Positions 43,212-54,868 of a DNA stretch of 64,000 nucleotides are shown one piece after another (position 1 is the stretch's first letter; every line of letters starts with the position of its first letter). Position numbers and translations under genes: made by a program. Location of the stretch: contig JAHLMK010000009.1 in assembly GCA_019915135.1 (NCBI GenBank), positions 1,550,001 to 1,614,000 of the forward strand, read 5' to 3'. The notes under the pieces are model-generated. The model was not told where the DNA came from, ran no database searches, and saw only the letters and a program-made list of their open reading frames with translations. This stretch comes from Strobilurus pachycystidiatus (Eukaryota > Basidiomycota > Agaricomycetes > Agaricales > Physalacriaceae).

Positions 43212-45230
43212 TGATTACACTAGGCGGACTTCGCCTCAATTTCTCGTTCTTGCTTGTTTGCATTCCGCAAAGGTTCGATAGACGATAAATCAGCTCATCT
43301 GTACAGTATTTAATTGTTCTTGATTAGCTATCTCGAGTCGAAACTGTGACTTTGGGAACTCTTCGATGGATCAGCATCTTTGGCGATGTATAGCTTGTTG
43401 CTTCCCTCTCAGAGTCCAGGAATCAACACCGGCTTGGGTCTCTATGTAGGGAGAGGCCCTTCCGAAGTCAATGCTTGACGTTGTTGGGTCGCCACACTGT
43501 GAGACGCGCAGAGTAGCGTCACTCGTGGAACAGGGAGGGACAACGAGATGGAGAATGAGACCCAGAACAACAATGTCATGTCACCACACACTGCGTAAGT
43601 GTATGTGCTACGTTTGATTAGTAATGCTATGAGTGCGCCTCGCGTCCTGCCTAGTAGTTCATCTACTTCCTGACGTCTTCGGGCTCTACAGGATTGTCGA
43701 CAGCTGGAGCAGGAGCGCACACTCGTTTCTCGGCAACGGTACCGGGTGTAGAAGCAAAAGCGCTTTCGTCGGCCTCATCCACGGCCGGGGCGGTTGTGGG
43801 TGATGTGCGAGCTTCTTCCTCGACGAAGGATGCGGAAGTCCTTTCCTCAACGAATGTTGTGGCGCAGGTGCCTCAAAAGCAGGACCACTTCCTCAGAGCA
43901 GAAGTCGGTTCAGCTAACAAGAATAACAAAATCAGTCATCAACAAGATCCCGAATGACAAATGAGAGACGAACAATGTCCTGACTCGGAGTGACTCCTGC
44001 CCACGACAGCCGTTGCTTTCGCAATGACATTTCGCTCAGCCACTGCTGACTCCCCGCGACGACGGGTTCCTCGGATACTAATGCTGTTTCCGCGGCGGCT
44101 GGTGGTGCAGTTTCCTCTTCGATGACAGATTCTCCGGCGAGGAGGAGCAAACTCCTCAGTCTCCATTTCCTCAACGATGGAGCGTGTGGTCCTTAGACGA
44201 CTGCCTCTTCCTCGACAAACAGAGCTTCTTCAACGGCAGGGCAAGTGTCTCGTCGACAACAGGTGCGACGGCATTTTCGTGAACGGGTCTGCTACTACGA
44301 GGCATGGTCAACAAAGATCAATTGAGAAAGATAGAACCGAGGTTCCAACATACCAGGTTCGACTTCTTTGACCGTTTATTCTTCGATTACAGGTGCCAAA
44401 GGCCTCTTCAAAGATGGAGGTCCGAAGCCTCTTCATCCATAGGGGGCGGGCTGGAACCTCTTCGACGACTGATAGATGCTTTCCCGGCAAAAGTCACACG
44501 AGCATCTTTCTCGACGATATGCGGTGAAAAGTCTTCCTCGTCGATTGGTACGAGGATCTCTTGAACGAAGAGCGCAAGAGCTTCGTCGACGACAGCGGAA
44601 TTCCACGAAGATGGGAGCAACACTTTTCCTCGTCGACAGCTTCCGAGTCTCTGAGGTTGCCGGAGCTTCTTCAACAGCGACCTCGACAGGCGCAAGAGTG
44701 TCTTCGGCGGGAGCAGAAGACTTTGCTACGATGTATCATCAACAAAGAAACTTTGTGCATAACGAAATCGACATTTAAACGCACTAGATTCGACGGGAGC
44801 GTTATCCTCAACAGCTGGCGCATTTCCGGAGCATGTAAGCTGTTATCTTGATGAGAGCTTTTCCCTCCGCGACAGGCGCTTTAAGCGCGTCAACTGCGCG
44901 AAAATCAACATCCATCTAAGTCAAAAAAAGGACGAAAGCAAGCTCACCCAGGTAAGCTCCTCGATCGGTGCAGAAACAAAAGCTTCCGGAAAGTAGCCTC
45001 ACCAAGAGCCTCGATGATAGGATCAAGCAGCTCGTCGTACGAGGATTCACAAAGGCCCCATCCAGCGCCGGCACCTCCACTGGTATGATCTTTGCCTTCG
45101 AAACTTGATGTCACAACCAAGGGAGAAAAGAGCAATGGACCCTGGCAGACAAGGAGCGACTTCAGTGTCATGCGAAGCAGAGGATCACAATGGCGCACTC
45201 GTTGGGTCAAGATGTCCTAAGAATGGTCTC
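43212..45230. repeat. Decayed dispersed repeat, copy R3
   Basis: 43690-44900 on the minus strand reads in changing frames as Val/Glu/Ala/Pro-rich repeat (ESVIEEETAPPAAAETALVS, ILVPIDEEDFSPHIVEKDAR). A lead-in SYDELLDPIIEALG at about 45000-45040 corresponds to SYEQVLSTLAHYR in copy R2. Stops and frame changes are frequent, so it is a remnant. 43212-43690 shows nothing supportable. Confidence 0.45.
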
Positions 45231-46422
45231 CATGGCAGGATTCTCAAGGGAAGGAGCCGCTGTTGTGCCGAAAGTTGGAGGACTCCCCAGCGACGACGTC
45301 GGGCGCAGATGGCGTGGAAGTGTTTTCGTGTTTGCGCTTGGGTTCGGACCAGAGAGTGATGTCACAGAGAATGCCTGAAGGAGGAGCGGAACGAGCTTCC
45401 GCCGGGCGACGAGAAAGACGCGTGCCATTGCGGGTGGATCAGGCGGGCGTGTCGACGGCTGGTCAGGGGGAATTGTCAGCATTGCACGGTGCAGACAGAA
45501 TAAGTCTGCAAAAGACCGGATTGGGGCAGGCGCGAAAAATCTGCAGTCAAAAGGGAATCCAACCAAAAGCTCCCAGTAAGAGATCCAAACAAAGCTCACC
45601 ACTTGACCAACCTCACAGATTCTCAATAGACTCTTCGTCTCGCCGCTCGTCAGGATACCCCTTGCGCTCCGACATTATTTCCATCATGTCTGCGTTCAAA
45701 GTCCAAGGCAGGCGGCGAGAAGCGGGGGCCACTGGGAGGGCGGAAGCCTCTGGATAACGGCCGAGTGAATTTGTTATTTGGAGAGCGAAAGCAGATCCCC
45801 CTTTGCCCAAATCGCGTGCCTGTTCGAACCGGTCCGGCGTGCCGTGCGCTCCTTCTTGCACAACACTCACTCCGTCGCTCGACTCGCCCCAGGACCTCAC
45901 ACTTTCTTGTTCGTATCTCCACTTCTATCAGTATCTGCACATGGCAATCAACGAAATTTATATGTCCTTGGAGATGGCGTATCAGCGCGGCATTCACAGA
46001 ACGAACTCGTATGTAAGTTGCAGAACATGTACAGTCCTCGGCCGAGTTTGCCTTGGAAATCAGGCGCAGATCAGACGCAGGCTTTGGGTCTATGCATTTG
46101 ACAAGCAAGCTAGCATGGACCGGCGCCAGCGGACCGAGTAAGCAGTCAGTTCGAGCTCTGAAGTCGTTTCTCGTTAACTTTACTGAACGAGCAGGGCTTA
46201 CCGCCAAGTTATGGGCGGCCATCGCATTCGTAATGGACAGTGCTACGATGCAACATGAATACAAGTTTTGTGACGGCTGGTGACTGGCGCCATCGAGGAG
46301 GTCAATCAGGTGGATGTCCTTCCACGAGACAAGAAGAGGCAAGAACCAGTACTCTCGGACTTCACAATAAGGATTGGTATCTGTACTGTCTATGATACCG
46401 CGACGCTGATTCGGGCCAGGAT
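45231..46422. other. Intergenic, 1.2 kb
   Basis: Frames on both strands at 45650-46340 are open for 100-230 codons, but composition and lack of splice structure suggest chance. It lies downstream of the intact minus-strand DUF6535 gene. No supported gene. Confidence 0.35.
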
Positions 46423-49400
46423 CTACCTATGGATGTCCTGTTCTTGCGCGACATACGCACTTACCGCCAAAGCATCCAAGGTTGCGCGCCCTGCGTGAGT
46501 CACTATATTCTGAACGACAGAAAATTGGTCCTACAATATCCGCTAAGTTCATTCGCCACGCACAGCACTAAATAGAAACTCACTCGAATATCCTCAGGCG
46601 CGTGTTTGGGAGGTGAGTACGTTCCGAGAGCGACATCTTGGGCAAATGTGGCAGCTATTACGGGTATAGAATGTCCGGGGACGTAGGGGATCGCACCGTG
46701 GCCAAGGCCGACTGGCGGCCCAAAGGTTGCAGCCTGATACACGTAGACGCCCTTCGCAGAGTTCGCGAATGACACGAGCTCGTTCAAGCACCGAGGCCAG
46801 TGATCACCTGGCACCATCTTTGCCAATTTCCACAACTTCTCCTGGCTCGCGACATCGGCGATCAGCAAGACTTTGCACACTGTTAGCAAGTTGTCCGGAT
46901 TTCTGAGATCATCCAGCACGCGCGCGTATATGACGGGGGAGTACGAAGCCAGTGACGGAAGTCCGTCCACGTAGCAGGCGGCGAGAAAAGCTGTGTGCTT
47001 GGGGTCCCAGGCGTACAATGGATTCCGAGGTTCGACACTGTGTCCCTTGAAGAGAGGATTGCCCCGTATTTCGTTGAACGTTGTACCCATTCCCCGGAGC
47101 CAATCGCGTTCTATTAAGCCAGCGTAGACCATTTGCACTGTGTCCAAGCATGAGCTGGAGCACAAAGCGTACGACATGATGTTGCTGAGGAGCTCTGGTG
47201 GATGTTCTGCTGCGAATGCTACTCGTAGGACTTTTCGGCTGATGTCGGCAGTCAACCAAGCAAAGTTGTGACCGACATCGTTGCGAGTACGTCGATTGAG
47301 ACCTGCAAATACGCCGTGAAGTATAAGGACTTCATCTTCTAGAAGCATGGAAGTGCTTGTTCCGAAGTCGTCCATTTTTATAACGCTCTGGAGTGCTAAA
47401 ATCGTCGCCCTCTCCACCTCACCACGATGTGTGGGTGGTAGTTTGTGGCCCTGCGCATAAGACTTCAGAAGATTGGCGAGCTGGTGGAACAACGACGGTC
47501 GACGTTTGAGAGAATCTGAATCAAGTTCCTGTGCCCAGGTCTTGTGAACGCTCGACGTCCTTTGTATGGAGGGTGTCTTGACCATATTTAGGAACAAGAA
47601 GACATCGTCTGGTATATTTTCTGTATGATCCTCTGATGAACGGCAAGCAGATGGGAACCCGGCTTTGAGGAGCCACTTGACGAAGGACGGGCGCATATTT
47701 TTGTATAGTGCAGTGGTCAGCGTCTCGGCGGTACCATTGTCAACCAAGTCGTAGTTTGTGATCTCCAGGGGAGGAAGACCTGGACAAGCCGGGAAGACAT
47801 ATAAAGGCTGTAGGGGATCTCCGCCGCAGTTGTACTCTTTGCAATTGTGCAGTGCAACAACCTGTCTTAACAGTTCCGACCAGACGTACGACGGCCTGTC
47901 GGGATCAATTCCAAGCCATCCCTTTCCGCCAAGGAACGAGTTCGAAAATATTGTGCCCCAGAGAACAACATCAAACTTCGTATTGGGGCCAGAGGAGATC
48001 AAGTTCTTGCGAATGAGCTTGATAGCTGATACCGGATCGCGGTAAAGGGCATAAGCACTCGGCTTGTCGCAGTGCAGTTTCCCGCCGCTTTCCGAAATGA
48101 CGAAACGGGATTTCGGATCTCTGAAGCGCAGGATGGCTCGTTGAAATCTTTCGAACCGATCGAGAGATTGACCATAGTAGGAATGGTCCTCGGCAGCCTC
48201 GCTGACACATGGGATACCGTGAGGTGCCGGTTTGTTCAACAGCGGGATGCAGTGCAGAGGCAAGCTGCTGAGTGACTGGATAACGACACTCTTTACCGAA
48301 GAGTTGGACGTCGTATTGAAAAGGTGTGCGAGGTTGGACGTGTCTATCTCGTCTGCTGATTCCTCCACCTTTTCCAACTCCATTTCACCCAATGACAGCG
48401 AGGGCCGCGGAAGGTCCTGACGCACCCACGGCAAATCTTCGCGGAAGAAAAGCCAGGTAAATGTCAAGACAGCCCGTCGGTGAAGAGAGCGAGCCAAGGG
48501 AGATAGATACGATGACACTGGAGTCTTATACGCGCAATCTGCGTGGAAGGCAGGAAGAACAGTACTGACTGTGTAGACAAGGAAACAGAAGCTCGCAATG
48601 AGGCCGAGATCTGTGGCTATGGGACAATTGAGGGCGCAGAGAAAGATTACGAGCCCGAGGAAGAAAAGTCCAAGGGACGCATGCATCAGAAGTGGGAGAA
48701 TGTCAATGATCAGTGGGACGTGCCACTTCTGGAGTGCCACGAATCGAAATTGTCGTACACGAGAAACAACCAGAGGAGTTCCCGAGGGCAGTGATGCGTA
48801 GTTATGGATCCATTGCTTGGTCAGAACTGCAAAGAGGGACGTCGAGAGGCTCAGACCGAGGCTCGTGAACCATAGGGTATTGACCCAAATGTCGGATGTT
48901 CGAGGTTGGAATGTTGGGGAGTTGGGATCGGTTTCTGGTATGGCGTCGACAGCCGCTTGGCCCCTGATCAAAGCCCTCTGGACAGTGATCAACTCCCTCG
49001 TCATCGACAGGGACAGCTGTGTGTTATTGATTTGGAGATTTTGGCATGTTTGCGCCACGAATGTAGTCACTACAGCCGAGAACAGTGCAGCCTGTATTTG
49101 AGCATGAGAAACAATCGCTTGGCCTAGGAAAAGTATCGCACAAAGACAAGAAGAACGTCGAGACTATCGCGCCATCCAGCCAAAAGATCTCCATCGAGCC
49201 TTTTGCTTTCGTCCATGCATGTTCGCCAAACTCTCGCGGATGGCGACAGCTCTTGATATTGCGCATCAGGAGGATACTTCTGCTCGTAATCGGAAGTGTC
49301 TGTTGTGACTTTGGAGGAAGAATCAGCCCCAGTTTTCTCCTCAATACGACCGACGTACAGGGTTTTGGAATGGATGAGCTTAGGCCCGAAAGAGTCTTCG

Positions 49401-49584
49401 ATGTGATGGTATGGGAGGACGACCAGGATAAGCGCACATGTCCGCTACCGGTGTCCATCGCGAAGCTCACAGGATCCTCGGCTTGTTGTGGCGGCTTAGG
49501 CCCCGGACCTGCAAGGTTTTCGTCATCGTCGCGAGTAGCGCCCACGCGATGGTGCGCAAGTTGAGAGTCAGAATCAGGCTCCAT
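46423..49584 (-). CDS. DUF6535 domain-containing membrane protein (full length)
   Basis: Four exons, 49359-49584, 49142-49308, 46584-49091, 46423-46530, encode 1002 residues; phases 1, 0, 0 as in the 17415 copy. Exon 1 ends with a block shared with the disrupted gene at 57428 (HVRLSWSSSHTITSKTL). Exon 2 has DYEQKYPPDAQYQELSPSAR and WRDSLDVLLVF. Exon 3 begins with the DUF6535 core: helices at about residues 132-150 (AALFSAVVTTFVAQT), 199-222, 257-285 and 291-313, with the KQWIHNYASLPSGTPL loop. The soluble part carries WLGIDPDRPSYVWSELL, MRPSFVKWLLKAGFPS, IPDDVFLFLNMVKTPS, FLAACYVDGLPSLASYSP and CKVLLIADVASQEKLWKLA. The last exon is the most divergent part and its end is least certain. Function unknown. 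Nearest relative in the window is the split gene at 52793-57428. Confidence 0.87.
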
Positions 49585-49705
49585 GAGAGGTGAGAGCCGA
49601 TGATGAGCGGACGATCCAGATGAGTGCGGAGTGCTCTTGATGGGAGAAGGAAAAGAGAGAACACCAGAACAACAGCATTTGATGGCGCCGATCGTAGACT
49701 CGTAA

Positions 49706-49825
49706 ACCAGTCGGTATGATGACCTCACATTGATCCTTACGCACGAGGTCATGTTTGGTTCTTATTTGTTCTTTATTTGGTTCTTATTTGTGCAAGGGGA
49801 AAAGTGAGTTCATATACCGACTGGT
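49706..49825. repeat. 120-bp imperfect palindrome (MITE-like)
   Basis: ACCAGTCGGTAT at 49706-49717 is matched by its exact reverse complement at 49814-49825; extending inward, the arms stay similar for about 22 bp (…GACCTCAC against …GAACTCAC). The loop contains TTGGTTCTTATTTG twice. It lies about 120 bp upstream of the DUF6535 start at 49584. Confidence 0.6.
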
Positions 49826-50880
49826 AGAATCCGCGCCTTTTTGGGAGGGGCCCCGGGTTGTGACAAAAGACTTAGCGAAATTTCGCTTCCTCGGTTACAA
49901 AATTTGTTCTCGTTCATTCCTCACTGTAGCCAGCCACTTCTCAATCACACAGTCCATTGATAACATTATTTTGATTCAGAAAACAAAAGGAATAGGAAAA
50001 TGACAATAAATTAAACCCACAATTGTGATATCTGAGAATCCCGGACACAGGAAATTGAAGAGAGAAAGTTCGCCGTGGAAATTCAAAAAATCATATCAGA
50101 GCATCACAAAATTGAGATACCCTTACTCACGAGTGCAAACGGGAGGCCAGCGCTGCAGACAGAACCAAAAAAGTGGATAGAAAGACAGCTGTAGAGAGCC
50201 ACAGGGAATTGAGATCCTGAGAGAAGCGGATGCGTAATTTAACTATGCTAGATGTTATTTAATGCAGTTTCGAGGGGTTTCGCGTCTGCCAAAGTACAAG
50301 CAGAGGTATACCAGTGGACCAGACCCAGATATGCAGACACGGAGAAAGATGAGGTGTCAACGGTGTCAAGGTGTCCCAGACAGAGGTGAGGCTGATTCAT
50401 TCATCACAGAGGTAGTCCAGAGGGTTGCGAGGCATAGAGGAGATGGGACGAAGCAGGAGAGCGAATTTTGGCGGGGTCCATGGACGAAATGACAAGTCAT
50501 TTGTCACAAATTCGTGACCCTGCCATGTGACGGTCCGTTCCTACCAGCCGCTTCGCAAACGTGAATAGCGCAGCCACGTGGAAGAAGCGGATGGACCCGA
50601 GCCTACGCCGATCGAGTATTGCCTCAAGCATCGGACCGAGCATCCGAAAAGATGAAATTGCTTCGAGGGTCTGATAGCTCAAGCGGATGGAACAAGTATA
50701 GACCTCGTCCCCGCGAGTGTTCACGACGTTCGTTCGCGCACCCAAGGCCGGACTTCTTCTCATCTCTTGAGAACAAACCCAAACATGTATAACACAGCAA
50801 CAGAAGTCTTTAGATGTACACATGCAAAGGTATCGACAGAAATGGAAATGATGCAGACAAGAATGATTCAGATTTGAACC
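49826..50880. other. Gene-free, AT-richer stretch
   Basis: No supported exon on either strand. Several short minus-strand frames near 50500-50880 lead into the next repeat copy. Confidence 0.35.
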
Positions 50881-52640
50881 ACTTGGATACTTATATCCAT
50901 GCTTCTTCCACAGTTGCAGATGCGGAGCGGGTTCCGCGAGAATGAGTGCACTTTGCGCTAGTGCGGATCTCTCCATAACAGGGTAGGACGTAGCTTGTTC
51001 CTTGGCGGGAGTTGGCGGAGCAGGTGCATCGACGGCATGGTGTTTCCTCCGCGACGAGAGGGGGGACTTTGGGTGCAGTCTCTTCCACGATTGGGGCAGG
51101 GATCGCCTCTTTCTCAACGATAGGCACCACAGGAGCAGGCCTCGTCAACAAATAGCCAGTCAATTCCCGATAGACGCCAGGTCAAAAAAGCGGACGAGGG
51201 TCTGTACTTCTTCTTCAGATGACGGGTTCCTCAACGATGACGATCAACGCTGACTGAAGCATTAGCAACGCATAAAAAACTTGTGAAATTAACCTTCGTA
51301 CTTACGTTCAACTTGAACCTGCTCTGACTCCGCCAAGCTGATTCCTCAACTACTGACGCCGATTAACGAGAGGCGCAGCTTCAAGGACGACAGGCAAGTC
51401 CTCTGCGACAGTCGGCGGTCCGCGTCCTCCTCAGCAGGGACATGAATTCGATTGACAACAAGCGTGGGTTCAGCTTCCCTTCCAGTTCAGTTCAGCGGTC
51501 AATTCCTCAATACGTCCTATTTGACAGCAGACGGTTCCTACTCGACAGCAGGCGCTTCCTGTTCGACAGCAGGCACCTCCCATTCGACAGCAGGCGGTTC
51601 CTCGGCGACTGGCGATTCTTCCTCAACAGAGACATCTTCTTTGTGCGCATGGACGTCGTCACCTGAGAAGATATCAACGAAAATCTAACCGCAAAATCAG
51701 AAAGCTAACAATACTCTGGTTCTTCATGTTGCTTCTTTCGAGCACTGGCCCTTCGGCGCTCAGCGACTGCGAATTCCTTTGGATTACACTGACATGATTC
51801 TTTGGCGGCTAAAGGGAAGAGTTCAGAAAGGAAAGACAATGACGAGAGAGAAAGGCGTATACCAGAGCAGCACCTCTTTGACAACGTGCTGAGAGGATGT
51901 GAGGCACTCCGATGGATGATTCAAGAGTAGGGCTTTGTCAACGACTGGCACCGAAGTCTCATCTTCGACGGTATGTGCAGGCGTCTCTTCGAGAACGGCG
52001 GGGCGACAATCTTCTTCAACGGATGGTTCAGGGACATGCGCTTCAACGACGACGTGACGGCAGGGGTGTTCAGCGTGGAAAGCCCTGAATAGACAAGAAA
52101 AGATGTTAGAAGAGTCCTGGAGCAGAGACTCGGATTGCGTACTGATAATGTCCGTGTTAGCGTGTTGGGTTGCCAGTGGGATGGCATTGCTAGACTTGAG
52201 GTATGCGCACTAGCAAAAGCGCCGTATCAGTCTGAGACCCCACTGACAAATGATGGACAGGAGAAGCGCCCGCAGGTCACGAGCACGTCGGAGAGAGCAA
52301 CGAGAAAATCGTGGACCGTCATCGTGGTCAATGGGCAGGCTGGCGGCTGGCCCTTGGCTGGCCCGGCTCTACCCCGGCATCTCAATTGCCGGTCGGCGCT
52401 TCGCGACCAGTGACCAGTCAGTCGTTCCTTGCATCCAGCGAGAAAGTCTCATCTCAGTCAACACACTGGCACACGCTCTGGGAGTCTACAGACAACTGCA
52501 ACTGATCGGATTGACACCTGCTGTCGTCATTATAGGACAACTGAGGGCATTTGATTGTGCTCCGAGTCGTGATCCTCGTCCTTCCATTGAAAGGCTATGT
52601 TCACTACGGTGCAGTACTACACGGACCCTGGCACTACTAC
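50881..52640 (-). pseudogene. Decayed Val/Glu/Pro-repeat gene, copy R4
   Basis: The clearest copy of the dispersed family. From about 52084 the minus strand reads an exon with HVPEPSVEEDCRPAVLEETP, EDETSVPVVDKALLLNHPSE and SSQHVVKEVLL, then after a plausible intron AKESCQCNPKEFAVAERRRA, then after another DDVHAHKEDVSVEEESPVAE and PAVEWEVPAVEQEAPAVE, ended by a TAG and a second stop soon after. A further block at 50990-51163 reads PAPVVPIVEKEAIPAPIVEE. The repeat is about 8-11 residues, (P)xVEEExPA. One exon junction is out of phase. 52206-52260 matches copy R1. Probably inactive. Function unknown. Confidence 0.5.
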
Positions 52641-53397
52641 CAAAGTACTGAAGGTGTCATCATCGTTCAGGCTGGCCGACAGTCAGGTGAGTGATTCAGC
52701 ACTGCTCGTTCTATCTTCTTTCTTCGGAAGAACTTTACTATCGATTCAGAGGCTCTTTTACCGTTAGACCGCTCAAGCATATCGCGGTCGTTCTACACTC
52801 GGTTATCTTCATCCTGTGCGTAGAATGTAATCATCTCAATTGCGTTCAGTGCAGCACAGGCGCCCTGAGCCACAAATTCTTGAACAATGTTGTTATTCTT
52901 TCGACAGATTTGTGAGTGTCTGTGGCATGCAAGGAGCTAACGAAGCATTGACTTACGGCGAGATGACTGGGAGAATACATCGGCGGCGTGAATACGCTAT
53001 GTACGACGTCATTTGCGAAGCGAGACGCTACGAAAGGTACGGCTTCCACTGGGACGTTTGTTGTCTCTTTGCCCGCGAGACCTAATGGGAGGCATTGCTG
53101 AGTGTCCTCGTACATATCCTGCCCTTTCTCGGAGACTGCGAATAGTACGAGGTCTTCGAGACACTTTGGCCAATGATCCACCTTGACTATCTGTGCCAAT
53201 TTCCACAGCTTCCCCTGCGTGCCAGTGTCCGCGGTGAGGAGGATTTTGCACATTGTTGCTAAGTTGACAGGATCGCTGAGGTCGCTCAAGACGCGGGCGT
53301 ATGTATCAGGGGAGTGAGCAGCCAGCGAGGGGAGTCCGTCGACGTAGCAGGCCGCTAAGAAAGCTGTGTGACGATTGTGCCATGCGTGTAGTGGCAT

Positions 53398-54868
53398 CAG
53401 CAAATCTGGGAAAAGCTGATACGGGTTATAGTTACCGATCGTCTGGAATCACGGAGATGTCAGATTATAATGTTCCTATAATCCGGTATAGTCCTTTTGT
53501 GATAACATAGTTGACGGTAATATGATAGAAAGTTTTTGTCAATAACTAGGTCACTATAGTATTTACAGCATATCATAATCATGCATGACTGCTTGCTGGC
53601 GGGCAGCACCCGTGTCACTCATAAAGGGAGAAAAAGGATTGATCAAATGGAGAGCAGCTCATTGTTCAATTTCTTGATGCTACAGAAGCCTGGCGTGCAC
53701 CTTTATCGTGTCAAAGCGTCTCGCTCGCTGAGCAGTGCGGAGAACGGGACAGAACCGCTCGAAATTGTAAAGTCCATTTCGAGCTCCGATCGGTCCGAGT
53801 GCTAACCGGTTGCCGAGGATAAAAAAACCGTGGTCAAACAGGATTCAACAGAACGTTGCTTGCCCCTCGACTACATCCTCATCCTCATCCGACTGCCTCC
53901 CTAGACCCATCGTGCGCTCGAGCCTCCACCGGTTGACGAACCAGTCGGCGAATTCCCTCGCACATATGGTACGACACGTGTATGCCAGCCGACCGACCGA
54001 CCTTGCCGACCGACCGACCTCGCCCACCGACCGACATTCCGCCACGACCGACCGACCGACATTCCGCCACGACCGACTTTGCCCACCGACCGATCTCCCC
54101 CCCTCGACCGACCTTGCACTGACCGACCGACCTTGCAGGCTTGCACCGACTGAGCTTGCCGACCGACTGACCTTGACAACGCCGAACTGCCCTTGACGAC
54201 CGACTACCTGGAGTCCTGGACAATCGACGACGGCCTGCCAACACTGCAACGACGAACATCAACATACGAACTATAAATCCTCGCAATCAAGGCCCCGCAA
54301 GTTCCGAGCCCGACAAAGACATTCTCATCCTCCTCATGTACGTGTGTATGCTTTTTCTTATGTATGCAATGCTAATCTCACTTCTTTCATTCTAGTGCGC
54401 TCATCCACGCTCTCCACGACCGGACTTCCTCGCATCCTGGTCGCTTGAGGTGTCTCACGCTAGGAGGAGGGCGGCGGTGAATTTGCGTGAAGAGGAGCTG
54501 AGCAGGAGGCAGAGGATGCGACGGCGGCATATAATTAGATATTCATCTGTATCGTCCCATACCTTGTTATACATCGGTTCTCTCTACTCTCTTCGTGTTG
54601 CTACGATACTACCCAGAGCAAATCCCAAGTGATACCAAAAATGCTTCATCATCTGTTATTGAGTCCGATATAATATTGTCGTCAGCTATATTCACTCAAA
54701 ATCCTTATAATGGCTGCAGACGTTATACCAGACTGTAGATATTTATGCTCCAGGGAAGACCTATATAATGTGACTATAGTCGATGGTATAAGGCTGATAC
54801 GTTATTACAGTGATTATACGAGACTCTAGTGGATTCTGATCGACTATCGGACTTTCCCAGATTTGCTG
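53398..54868. mobile_element. Non-autonomous TIR DNA element, 1471 bp, AT target duplication
   Basis: Ends are perfect 16-bp inverted repeats: CAGCAAATCTGGGAAA at 53398-53413 and its reverse complement at 54853-54868. Each end is bordered by AT (53396-53397 and 54869-54870). The flanks are two halves of one DUF6535 exon that rejoin in frame if the element plus one AT is removed. Inside there is no recognisable transposase; it holds a CCGA-rich tandem tract and one intron-like segment (GTACGT...TTCTAG, about 54340-54395). A 2-bp AT duplication fits the ISL2EU branch of the PHIS superfamily, but that placement is only an inference. Confidence 0.82.
53987..54180. repeat. CCGA-type tandem repeat inside the element
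   Basis: Repeats of CCGACCGACC with CCGACATTCCGCCACGA inserts; one 24-bp unit occurs twice in tandem near 54031-54078. The tract leaves several frames open on both strands, which explains the multiple overlapping ORFs here. Confidence 0.8.

Noticed and set aside
45650..46342. Minus-strand frame of 230 codons
   Set aside because: No splice structure, domain or family resemblance, and the plus strand is open in parallel; judged chance in GC-rich DNA.
53810..54286. Several overlapping open frames of 90-134 codons on both strands
   Set aside because: They are caused by the CCGA-type tandem repeat, which lacks stop codons in many frames.
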